Positions 7,424 through 14,287 of a stretch of 18,844 nt of DNA are shown one piece after another. Origin of the DNA: Bordetella parapertussis (lineage in GTDB: Bacteria > Pseudomonadota > Gammaproteobacteria > Burkholderiales > Burkholderiaceae_B). Below the pieces are notes generated by a model. The model had not been told where the DNA came from. It saw nothing but the letters and a program-made list of their open reading frames with translations, and did no database searches. A program made the position numbers and the translations under genes. Each line of letters begins with the position of its first letter. Positions within the stretch are counted from its first letter, which is position 1. The stretch lies in assembly GCA_945882005.1 (NCBI GenBank), contig CAMCWG010000021.1, forward strand, positions 1 to 18,844, given 5' to 3'.

Positions 7424-8725
7424 CTACAAGGACCGACCGTGGCCTGCGTCCCCGATTTGATGAAGCAGGTGGGGACAGCGTTTATGGTTTAGGTGGTTCC
7501 AGCGAAGGATCACCAACATCAACACGGCTACCATCAAGCCAAAGGCAACGATAATTGTATTGATTGATATTTCCAACCAAAGCAAAATTGTATAGATCGA
7601 TACCATCGCAAGAATATTCAGTTGCTCGTTAAAGTTTTGGACTGCAATAGAATGCCCCGCTGAAAGCAGAACATGCCCCCGATGCTGAAGTAAGGCATTC
7701 ATTGGCACCACGAAATATCCAGACAGCCCCCCAATTAACAACAACAAGGCATACACCGTCCAGGTCGACTCGACGAGCGGCATGAGCAATACAACTAACC
7801 CCATTACGACGCCAACAGGTAGCACCGACAACGATCTCTGAATACTAACTTTGGATGCCGCAATTGCACCAAAGATCGTGCCAAGAGCAGCCACGCCCAT
7901 CAAAACACTTGCCTGATCTAAACGGTAGTTGAGTTGCACCCTGCCCCACTCAATCACCACAAGCTGCAAGGTCGCACCAGCCCCCCAGAACAGGGTCGTG
8001 ACTGCAAGTGAAATTTGTCCAAGCTTATCGCGCCACAGGATCGCCACATAGCGAAAAAAGACACGATTTAAGGCCAAGGGATTGAAGGACTGCCTTGGAT
8101 AACGCACGCCTGTGTCCGGGATCTTAAAATTCATCCATGCTGCAATTGCGTACAAGAGCGCAATCACAACAATGGCCGCCTCAGCGGGTGAAGTGGCGAG
8201 GGACCCAATAATCGGCTGTGCCAATAGCCAGGACGAAACTGAAGGCGATATCAGAAATCCCCCCAGCACAGCGCCTAGAATAATAGAAAGGACCGTCATC
8301 CCCTCAATCCAACTATTACCTTTTACCAAGTCTGCGGGGGGGAGCATTTCAGTAATGATGCCGTATTTCGCTGGTGAGTATGCGGCCGCGCCGACTCCAA
8401 CAATTGCAAAAGCAACACAAACTAGCGCTATTTGACCACCTGCACTTAGGCCAAGTGCGCCATGAAAATACATTAATACACACCCAACAACTTTCAGCGA
8501 ATTAGTCCACAGCATCACTCGGCCTTTCGGATGCGTATCTGCAAACGCTCCGACGTAAGCTGCTAGCACTACGTACCCGACTGCTACCCACCACTTCATG
8601 ATGGATGCCATCCAGTCAGGACCGGACAACTGCTGAATGAGTGCGATGGCTGCAATAAACAAGGCATTATCTGCAAGTGCAGAAAAAGTTTGTGCTCCAA
8701 TCACATAATAGAAGCCTCGTGTCAT
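7424..8725 (-). CDS. lplT: lysophospholipid transporter LplT (MFS)
   Basis: LplT flips lysophospholipids, mainly lyso-PE, across the inner membrane for re-acylation. The 433-residue protein is a 12-helix major facilitator with the LplT-type N terminus (GFYYVIGAQTFSALADNALF), a loop with GAFADTHPKGRVM, and AAAYSPAKYGIITEMLPP, which is characteristic of this subfamily. The ATG at 8725 is chosen because it overlaps the psd stop (ATGA) and has GGGGGA upstream; a longer frame to 8764 would run into psd. The usual partner, the Aas acyltransferase/acyl-ACP synthetase, is missing; psd takes its place upstream. The protein should therefore act with a distant acyltransferase, or with a different lipid made by this cluster. 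Confidence 0.88.
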   Translation of the reverse strand: MTRGFYYVIGAQTFSALADNALFIAAIALIQQLSGPDWMASIMKWWVAVGYVVLAAYVGAFADTHPKGRVMLWTNSLKVVGCVLMYFHGALGLSAGGQIALVCVAFAIVGVGAAAYSPAKYGIITEMLPPADLVKGNSWIEGMTVLSIILGAVLGGFLISPSVSSWLLAQPIIGSLATSPAEAAIVVIALLYAIAAWMNFKIPDTGVRYPRQSFNPLALNRVFFRYVAILWRDKLGQISLAVTTLFWGAGATLQLVVIEWGRVQLNYRLDQASVLMGVAALGTIFGAIAASKVSIQRSLSVLPVGVVMGLVVLLMPLVESTWTVYALLLLIGGLSGYFVVPMNALLQHRGHVLLSAGHSIAVQNFNEQLNILAMVSIYTILLWLEISINTIIVAFGLMVAVLMLVILRWNHLNHKRCPHLLHQIGDAGHGRSL

Positions 8726-9645
8726 TGAGATTCCCCCGCAATAGGGGCGTCGCCAGCGCCGCAAATCGATTGATTTGCGGGTAACTGCATCAGAGGCTGA
8801 CCCATTCGCAGCACAGTGCCACTCACGATTCCCGGACTCAACGAGAACCCCTTGGGCGCAAAGACGATGATCGTTGATCCATGCTCAAACCACCCTAGCT
8901 CCTGCCCCTTCTTGAACGTGTGTTCACAGTGAATAGTCTTTTCACCCTGATAGTTCGCGCAAAACAAGGTGTTTATTGCATGCAGGCGAATACTCGCAAC
9001 AAGAATTGCCGCAACAGGTACGAGCGCGATCGGATGACCATGCGCTCCGATGTTCATTGCGATCAGTGCACGTTCATTCTTACAAAATAGTTTTTCAACA
9101 CGCTTGAGCGCAATCGGATTCACATTCCACGTGTCCCCAGACATATAGACGACCTTGCGCATGACACCGTCGTAGGGAGCATGAAAGCGGTGGTACATAG
9201 CGGAGGTCAGCCGCAGAGTCACAAAACAACCGTCTTGCCAGGCGCTCACATCTTCCGCTTGACCCAGCAAATCACGCAACGTGTAGGGGAACCCCTTCGC
9301 CTGAAATAGCTGTCCGTCGACTACCTGCCCACACGCACCGACAATCGCGTCACTTGGGCTCACCAGCACCTGAGGGCCTGCATCTACGGCTCGAGCCCCT
9401 TCTTTAAGCTCTCTGGTGAAACAATCATGCAAACTGTCGAACTTTATCTTTTTTGCGTCAGACAAATCGAGATCAGTAAATAGCCTCCACACCCCAATCG
9501 ATACCTTGGTGACAAAAGGTATGCGAATTTTGCTGAACCAACCCATAAAGTGTGTAACCGTCTTGCGCGGAATTCGGTTTGTCAGAAGAAAATTGATATC
9601 CTCATTTAGAACAATGTTTCTAATCTGTTTACTAAAAGTCATCAT
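8722..9645 (-). CDS. psd: phosphatidylserine decarboxylase proenzyme
   Basis: This inner-membrane enzyme converts phosphatidylserine to phosphatidylethanolamine, using a pyruvoyl group made by self-cleavage. The 307 residues follow the E. coli-type proenzyme. They show Asp99 in SPSDAIVG, His152 and His155 in YHRFHAPYDGVM, the NxxAL and CKNERA stretch, and the cleavage site EHGST with Ser257 as the future pyruvoyl residue. The common motif is LGST; here the first residue is His. The start is an ATGATG at 9645/9642 with GGA upstream. It overlaps lplT by 4 nt and is divergent from the aminotransferase with only 34 nt between them. The family assignment is firm. Whether this is the housekeeping Psd or a second, specialised copy cannot be told here. 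Confidence 0.9.
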   Translation of the reverse strand: MMTFSKQIRNIVLNEDINFLLTNRIPRKTVTHFMGWFSKIRIPFVTKVSIGVWRLFTDLDLSDAKKIKFDSLHDCFTRELKEGARAVDAGPQVLVSPSDAIVGACGQVVDGQLFQAKGFPYTLRDLLGQAEDVSAWQDGCFVTLRLTSAMYHRFHAPYDGVMRKVVYMSGDTWNVNPIALKRVEKLFCKNERALIAMNIGAHGHPIALVPVAAILVASIRLHAINTLFCANYQGEKTIHCEHTFKKGQELGWFEHGSTIIVFAPKGFSLSPGIVSGTVLRMGQPLMQLPANQSICGAGDAPIAGESQ

Positions 9646-9664
9646 TTAGTCATCCAATTTTCAT
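9625..9664 (+). promoter_or_regulatory. four phased TCAT-type 11-bp repeats, possible PhoB site
   Basis: CTGTTTA (9625), AAGTCAT (9636), TAGTCAT (9647) and TTTTCAT (9658) recur exactly every 11 bp with 4-nt spacers, the geometry PhoB binds. The last three each match the half-site at 5 of 7 positions. The array overlaps the psd start codons and ends 15 nt before the aminotransferase ATG. If it activates that gene, only the first two repeats leave room for a -10 and leader. The psd coding constraint could create part of the pattern by chance. Confidence 0.35.
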
Positions 9665-9679
9665 AAAAAGGAGCTTTCA

Positions 9680-11371
9680 ATGCGAGGCTCCATGAACGAA
9701 TATTCCTTTGATACATTGCAGACGGTACAGATCGTCATCGCACTCATCGTAATTTGGGTTGTCGCCGGCAAACTTTGGCAACGCCTTCAGCTGTCCCTTG
9801 CGAAGTCCCCCTCTCTGGGTGGGCACCTTAGATGGGCTAAGCGCATCACGAGCCGCATCCCAGGCTATTCCTACGCTAAAGATCAGTGGCTGGCCGCTGA
9901 TGGCGCTCCGAGCGAAGTCGCACAACGAAGGCAAACTGCGCTGCTCAAACTGAGCGGCGATCTCAAGAGCAGCTCGCCTCAAACGCTTGCCCACACGGCA
10001 CAGGTCAAGCCGATGATCTCGGACTTGCAATTGATTAGCCAATATCGTGTCCCCTTCCAGTTTCGATCCTATTTGCAGGAGCACGTCACGCTCGGCAGCT
10101 TCTGGAAAGAAAGTGAGGGCGTAAACCTCACCGATCTGGACGGCAACACCTTTATCGACGTCACCGGTTCGTATGGCGTGAACCTGTTCGGCCAAGACTT
10201 CTACAAAGATTGCATCGACGAAGGCGTGTCGTTGGTAAAGAGCCTCGGTCCCGTTTTGGGCTCCTATCACCCCTGTGTACTCGACAACGTTGAGCGCTTG
10301 CGTCAGATTTCCGGCAAAGACGAGGTCTCGTTTCACATGTCTGGGACCGAAGCGGTCATGCAGGCTGTGCGCGTCGCACGCTACAGCACTGGGAAAAACA
10401 AAGTGGTGCGGTTCACTGCGGCTTATCATGGTTGGTGGGACGATGTACAGCCCGGCCCAGGCAATCCCATGCCCCCTTCGCCGCACACCTTGACCCTGCG
10501 GGAAATGCATGAAAACACCTTGCGTGTATTGCGCAATAGGAAGGATATTGCCTGTGTGTTGGTGAATCCGATTCAGGCGATGCATCCTAATCAGAGCGCA
10601 CCAACCGACTCCACACTCTTGAGTGCTAGCCGTCGCGCGCACTTCGATCGAGCCGCCTATACCAAATGGCTTCAAGCGTTGCGCGAAGTCTGCACAGCGC
10701 GCGGGATCGTGCTGATTATGGATGAGGTGTTCCTTGGTTTTCGTCTGGCCCGAGGCGGTGCACAAGAGTACTTTGGCATAAACGCCGATCTCGTTACCTA
10801 CGGGAAAACTCTTGGCGGAGGTCTTCCAATTGGCGTGGTGTGTGGCTCTCACGCTCTGATGAAACGGTATAAGGAGGCCAAGCCCGCCGATTTGTGCTTT
10901 GCCCGTGGAACATTCAACGCGAACCCGTATGTCATGGGAGCGATGAGTGCGTTTCTCGACCGTATAGCGTCCGAGCCCGCGCTGACGTTGTACACCACGC
11001 TGGATGACACCTGGACGCGTCGCGCAACACTCTTGAATGAACGATTGGCTCAAGCCAACTTGCCAGTCCGCATCGAAGCGATGTCGACAGTTTGGACGGT
11101 GCTGTACACCTGCCCAAGCCGTTACAACTGGATGCTTCAGTTCTACCTCAGACGCGAGGGCATCGCGTTGAGCTGGGTAGGAACAGGAAGGATGATTTTC
11201 AGCTTGAATTTTAGCGACGCTGATTTTGAGTTGTTTGTTACGCGTTTTGTGCAGGCCGCTCAGAAAATGCATGAAGACGCTTGGTGGTGGACACCGAACG
11301 GTCAAACAAACCAGACCATTCAGCGTCAACTTGTAAAAGAATTAATTACACATAAATTATCCAGAGCCTAA
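9680..11371 (+). CDS. membrane-anchored class III PLP aminotransferase, GSA-aminomutase-like
   Basis: The 563-residue protein has one N-terminal membrane helix (about 14-30), a basic linker of about 100 residues that I do not recognise, and then a class III aminotransferase domain (about 120-535) nearest to glutamate-1-semialdehyde aminomutase. Visible PLP-site motifs are HMSGTEAVMQAVRVAR (219-234), AAYHGWWDD (247-255), LIMDEVFLGF with Asp348, and TYGKTLGGGLPIG with the PLP lysine Lys376. GSA aminomutases are soluble and about 430 residues, so the anchor and linker are additions, and a haem role is unlikely. AGGAG lies 6 nt before the ATG. Its neighbours psd, lplT, the Mpo1-like gene and glycolipid genes suggest a lipid or lipid head-group substrate. 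That is inference; the reaction is unknown. Confidence 0.85.
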   Translation: MRGSMNEYSFDTLQTVQIVIALIVIWVVAGKLWQRLQLSLAKSPSLGGHLRWAKRITSRIPGYSYAKDQWLAADGAPSEVAQRRQTALLKLSGDLKSSSPQTLAHTAQVKPMISDLQLISQYRVPFQFRSYLQEHVTLGSFWKESEGVNLTDLDGNTFIDVTGSYGVNLFGQDFYKDCIDEGVSLVKSLGPVLGSYHPCVLDNVERLRQISGKDEVSFHMSGTEAVMQAVRVARYSTGKNKVVRFTAAYHGWWDDVQPGPGNPMPPSPHTLTLREMHENTLRVLRNRKDIACVLVNPIQAMHPNQSAPTDSTLLSASRRAHFDRAAYTKWLQALREVCTARGIVLIMDEVFLGFRLARGGAQEYFGINADLVTYGKTLGGGLPIGVVCGSHALMKRYKEAKPADLCFARGTFNANPYVMGAMSAFLDRIASEPALTLYTTLDDTWTRRATLLNERLAQANLPVRIEAMSTVWTVLYTCPSRYNWMLQFYLRREGIALSWVGTGRMIFSLNFSDADFELFVTRFVQAAQKMHEDAWWWTPNGQTNQTIQRQLVKELITHKLSRA

Positions 11372-11375
11372 CGCA

Positions 11376-11987
11376 TTATTTTGAATGACGTATGTGAGGC
11401 ATTGGATCGATCAGCTCGCCACGCAGCAGATACAGTGGCGAGCGGTAGTACAGTTTAATGTCATGTAACGGGTCCGTAATGATCTTAATCGCCCACGCAA
11501 ACGCTGCTTGAGCGCTATCACGAATGCATAGCTGTCCAACGCGAAATAAAAGACCAGCAACACCAAGCACCAGCCAAGACATGCCGACCAAGCGCAAGAA
11601 TGTATCTTCATAGGCTTCCGGCACCATCCAGGTTACATACTGGGGTGCAAAGTACGCAACAACCGGAATCGCTGCCCAAATGGACAGCAAGACAATCTTG
11701 CGATGTAAGTTGTAGCCGACTTTGATCTCTTCTTTGTGCTCATGCGTCGCTTGGTTCACGTGGTCATACCCTTTAGGTTCGAAGAAAAAATGACCAGACT
11801 GTCGTGTTGTCATTGCGACTAACCAAGCAACAAAAGAAGCTGCAACTGGGTTGATAAACAACAGCACATAAGAAATTAAAAACGAAACTGCGCTCACAAA
11901 GTGAAGGCTCTGATTGATCCGGCTATGGTGATAGTAGCGATGATCATCCCACCTCTGCACACTTAAAGTCTTTAGCAACTCTTTCAT
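11376..11987 (-). CDS. DUF962/Mpo1-like membrane protein
   Basis: This 203-residue membrane protein has an N-terminal pattern that resembles the DUF962 (yeast Mpo1) family: YYHHSRINQSLHF (residues 18-30) followed after two hydrophobic segments by GHFFFE (65-70), then His76, His82, His84 and His95. Mpo1 is an iron dioxygenase that shortens 2-hydroxy fatty acids, with histidines as metal ligands. A second half with two more hydrophobic segments ends in DPLHDIKLYYRSPLYLLRG. ATG 11987 has AGGA 6 nt upstream; a TTG at 12005 is less likely. Its stop is 4 nt from the convergent aminotransferase stop. A fatty-acyl oxidation or hydroxylation role fits the surrounding lipid genes but is only inferred from a memory-based family match. 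Confidence 0.6.
   Translation of the reverse strand: MKELLKTLSVQRWDDHRYYHHSRINQSLHFVSAVSFLISYVLLFINPVAASFVAWLVAMTTRQSGHFFFEPKGYDHVNQATHEHKEEIKVGYNLHRKIVLLSIWAAIPVVAYFAPQYVTWMVPEAYEDTFLRLVGMSWLVLGVAGLLFRVGQLCIRDSAQAAFAWAIKIITDPLHDIKLYYRSPLYLLRGELIDPMPHIRHSK
11414..11443. repeat. 9-bp perfect inverted repeat inside the Mpo1-like gene
   Basis: GCTCGCCAC (11414-11422) pairs with GTGGCGAGC (11435-11443) around a 12-nt loop. It lies 43 nt past the aminotransferase stop, inside the 3' end of the opposite gene. There is no T run on either side, so it is not a standard intrinsic terminator, though it could pause transcription or protect a 3' end. Confidence 0.45.
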
Positions 11988-12083
11988 CTGATGTCCTATG
12001 TTCAAATTTAGATGGTCTGAATGAGTGACCTAATCTGATGGACGAATTATTTCAGATGAACACGATGAAATGATTAAGGTTTT

Positions 12084-12090
12084 GTGACAG
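12084..12090 (-). promoter_or_regulatory. possible Pho half-site towards the Mpo1-like gene
   Basis: On the minus strand CTGTCAC is a perfect half-site, flanked in 11-bp phase by ACTTAAT and CCTTAAT, which match poorly (3 to 4 of 7). It is about 97 nt from the Mpo1-like ATG. It could support divergent PhoB control of this 201-base spacer, but the evidence is weak. Confidence 0.3.
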
Positions 12091-12126
12091 AGACATTAAG
12101 TTTTAGTGTCAAAAAAAATCCGCATG

Positions 12127-12144
12127 CTGTCATCGAATCGCCAT
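12127..12144 (+). promoter_or_regulatory. Pho-box-like site for the glycosyltransferase-plcP operon
   Basis: CTGTCAT-CGAA-TCGCCAT has a perfect first half-site and a 4-of-7 second one (11 of 14 overall). TACATT (12155-12160) lies 10 nt downstream and fits as the -10. The glycosyltransferase ATG follows 28 nt after it. Confidence 0.65.
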
Positions 12145-12188
12145 AATGGCTCGGTACATTGCTAACATCCTGTGTACATAGGTCAGCA

Positions 12189-13385
12189 ATGAAAGCACCG
12201 CTTTCCATAGAAGTAGAGCGCATTGTTCCAGACAAGCCTAGCCTTCGCGTGGCTGTGGTAACAGAGACTTACCCTCCAGACATAAACGGTGTTGCCCACA
12301 CGATTTCGATCGTTGTGACCGGACTGCGTGAGCGTGGTCATGAGATCACACTTATTCGACCGAGACGCCGAGAGGAGGATATACATCATACAAATCCTGG
12401 CGAGTTGCTCGTTCGCGGCGCCCCGATCCCCATGTACAAGCAACTCAGAATGGGCCTTCCCGCCTTGGGCAGTTTGCGTAAGCTATGGACAGACAGACGC
12501 CCTGATCTTATCCATATCGCAACACAAGGGCCACTCGGCTGGTCAGCGGCTCGTGCCGCGCACAAGCTTGGCATACCAGTGAGTTCAGACTTCAGGACAA
12601 ACTTTCACGCATATAGCCAGCTATACGGGCTGGGGTGGCTTAAAAGTACGATTGTTTCCTACCTACGCAAATTTCACAACGCAGCACGCTGCACAATGGT
12701 ACCGACACAACGCTTAAAAGATGAACTTGTGGTGGGTGGGTTTGAGCGTCTAATCGTTGTACCGCGCGGCGTCGACACAGAAAAGTTTTCCCCGGTTCAC
12801 CGAAACAATAATTTGCGTGAATCTTGGGGCGCGAGTCCCGACACAGTTGTTTTACTGTCTGTCGGACGCCTTGCCGTTGAGAAAAATCTGAGTGTCGTTG
12901 TCAACGCCTATAGTCGGCTTAAACAGTCTGGCGCAAACGTCAAACTCATCTTCGTCGGTGATGGACCGGAAACATTTGCGCTGCAACGCCTTTGCCCAGA
13001 CGCTATTTTTACCGGAACTAAACGAGGGAAAGATCTCGCAGAGCATTACGCAAGCGCGGACGTGTTTGTATTCCCAAGCCTAACAGAAACCTTCGGCAAC
13101 GTGACGCTCGAAGCGATGGCGAGCGGTCTGTGCGTCGTAGCCTACGACCATGCAGCTGCTGGTCAGCTCATCATCCACTCGCAGAACGGGGTGCTGTTGA
13201 CGCCAAACGATGAGGCCGGATTTATTGCTGCCGCACAGGAGATAGCTCGCGATGCCACACACCGAGGGCAAATGCGGTCTCTTGCGCGAGAGACCGCCTT
13301 AAAAAATAGCTGGAGCATCATCCTTTCGCGTACAGAAGAAATTTTTCGCTCGCTGGTTCAAATCAACAGCGCAAAACACGATTAG
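12189..13385 (+). CDS. agt: GT4 diacylglycerol glycosyltransferase, Agt-like
   Basis: The 398-residue family-4 glycosyltransferase has two Rossmann domains. The N-terminal acceptor domain starts with VAVVTETYPPDINGVAHT (21-38), typical of lipid-directed GT4 enzymes. The C-terminal nucleotide-sugar domain has SVGRLAVEKNL, FVGDGP and the E-x7-E motif Glu300/Glu308 in ETFGNVTLE. The start at 12189 (weak AGG upstream) is preferred to a TTG at 12159, which overlaps the -10. It lies 22 nt before a PlcP-type phosphoesterase and behind a Pho-box-like site, which is the arrangement known for Agt. Agt adds glucose or glucuronic acid to diacylglycerol to make glycolipids that replace phospholipids in phosphate-starved marine and soil bacteria. 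The sugar used here is not evident. Confidence 0.82.
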   Translation: MKAPLSIEVERIVPDKPSLRVAVVTETYPPDINGVAHTISIVVTGLRERGHEITLIRPRRREEDIHHTNPGELLVRGAPIPMYKQLRMGLPALGSLRKLWTDRRPDLIHIATQGPLGWSAARAAHKLGIPVSSDFRTNFHAYSQLYGLGWLKSTIVSYLRKFHNAARCTMVPTQRLKDELVVGGFERLIVVPRGVDTEKFSPVHRNNNLRESWGASPDTVVLLSVGRLAVEKNLSVVVNAYSRLKQSGANVKLIFVGDGPETFALQRLCPDAIFTGTKRGKDLAEHYASADVFVFPSLTETFGNVTLEAMASGLCVVAYDHAAAGQLIIHSQNGVLLTPNDEAGFIAAAQEIARDATHRGQMRSLARETALKNSWSIILSRTEEIFRSLVQINSAKHD

Positions 13386-13407
13386 CCGATTCAGGAACCC
13401 GATACAT

Positions 13408-14223
13408 ATGCCGCCTCCCGAGTATTTCATTCCAGAGCAAAGTCCAGAGAAATATCGCGCTATCTGGATTTCAGACATCCACCTCGGCACACCAGGGTGT
13501 AAAGCAGAATATCTTCTAGACTTTTTAAAGTGGAATGAGTCAGACAAACTGTACCTAGTTGGCGATATTATTGACGGCTGGCAATTAAAGAAAGGGTGGT
13601 ATTGGCGCCAAAGTCATAACGATGTTGTCCAAAAGATCCTTCGTAAATCGAGGAAGGGAACCCACGTCACCTACATCGCGGGGAACCATGATGAGGTACT
13701 TCGTCAGTTCTTGGGTATGGCCTTTGGAGATATCGAGATTCTTGATGAGGCCACACACGAACTTTTAGACGGACGACGTCTATGGATCACACATGGGGAT
13801 CTCTTTGATGGGATTATTCAGCACGCTAAGTGGCTGGCCTATCTAGGCGACTCCCTCTACTCGCTCATCCTAAGATTGAACAACTCGTTCAATCACGCCC
13901 GCCATAAGCTTGGGCTGTCATACTGGTCTTTATCACAGTACTTAAAGCACAAGGTAAAGAATGCCGTCTCTTTTATCACTGAGTTTGAAACTGTCCTAAC
14001 GGACGAAGCTAGACGGCGCGGCTATGACGGTGTGCTTTGTGGGCATATTCATCGACCCGAGATACGCGACATCAATGGGATTCTGTATTGCAACGATGGC
14101 GATTGGGTCGAGAGCCTGTCGGCAATCGTCGAAACATATGAAGGCGAGCTAAAAGTCATTCACTGGCCCTATCGTAGTGCAGTCCAGCAATCTGAAATTA
14201 ATGATCCAGTAGTTGCGATTTAG
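13408..14223 (+). CDS. plcP: PlcP-type metallophosphoesterase (phospholipase C)
   Basis: PlcP-type enzymes cut phosphatidylcholine and related phospholipids to diacylglycerol plus phospho-head group during phosphate starvation. The 271 residues show the full calcineurin-like metal set: WISDIHLG (Asp23, His25), VGDIIDGW (Asp53), AGNHDE (Asn93, His94), THGD (His129) and GHIHRPEI (His213, His215), followed by YCNDGDWVES. The family also contains LpxH, the UDP-diacylglucosamine hydrolase. The NDGDWVES and GWYWRQSHNDV stretches and the pairing with the glycosyltransferase favour PlcP. AGGA lies about 11 nt before the ATG. The product diacylglycerol is the expected substrate of the preceding enzyme, so the two genes form a two-step remodelling unit. 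Confidence 0.84.
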   Translation: MPPPEYFIPEQSPEKYRAIWISDIHLGTPGCKAEYLLDFLKWNESDKLYLVGDIIDGWQLKKGWYWRQSHNDVVQKILRKSRKGTHVTYIAGNHDEVLRQFLGMAFGDIEILDEATHELLDGRRLWITHGDLFDGIIQHAKWLAYLGDSLYSLILRLNNSFNHARHKLGLSYWSLSQYLKHKVKNAVSFITEFETVLTDEARRRGYDGVLCGHIHRPEIRDINGILYCNDGDWVESLSAIVETYEGELKVIHWPYRSAVQQSEINDPVVAI

Positions 14224-14246
14224 CGACGCAGAACACCAATATCAAG

Positions 14247-14264
14247 CATTCATCGAGTTGTAAC
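14247..14264 (+). promoter_or_regulatory. possible Pho box for the phn operon
   Basis: CATTCAT-CGAG-TTGTAAC matches the Pho-box consensus at 10 of 14 positions. TAAAGT (14274-14279) sits 9 nt downstream as a possible -10. Transcription would then begin almost at the ATG at 14288, implying a leaderless message or the internal start at 14330. Confidence 0.4.
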
Positions 14265-14287
14265 AATTCACGTTTAAAGTGGTTTGT

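Noticed and set aside
9677..11329. A 550-codon open frame on the minus strand opposite the aminotransferase
   Set aside because: It mirrors the strong coding frame on the + strand, has a low-complexity composition without recognisable domains, and the + frame carries all PLP motifs.
9680..11371. Housekeeping hemL (glutamate-1-semialdehyde aminomutase)
   Set aside because: The membrane helix, the extra N-terminal region, the greater length and the lipid-gene neighbourhood do not fit hemL.
12159..12188. TTG start for the glycosyltransferase
   Set aside because: It overlaps the proposed -10 and has no ribosome site; ATG 12189 fits better.
13408..14223. LpxH (UDP-2,3-diacylglucosamine hydrolase) as the identity of the phosphoesterase
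   Set aside because: The fold is shared, but the sequence features, the adjoining GT4 gene and the upstream Pho-box-like site favour PlcP; the choice rests partly on context.
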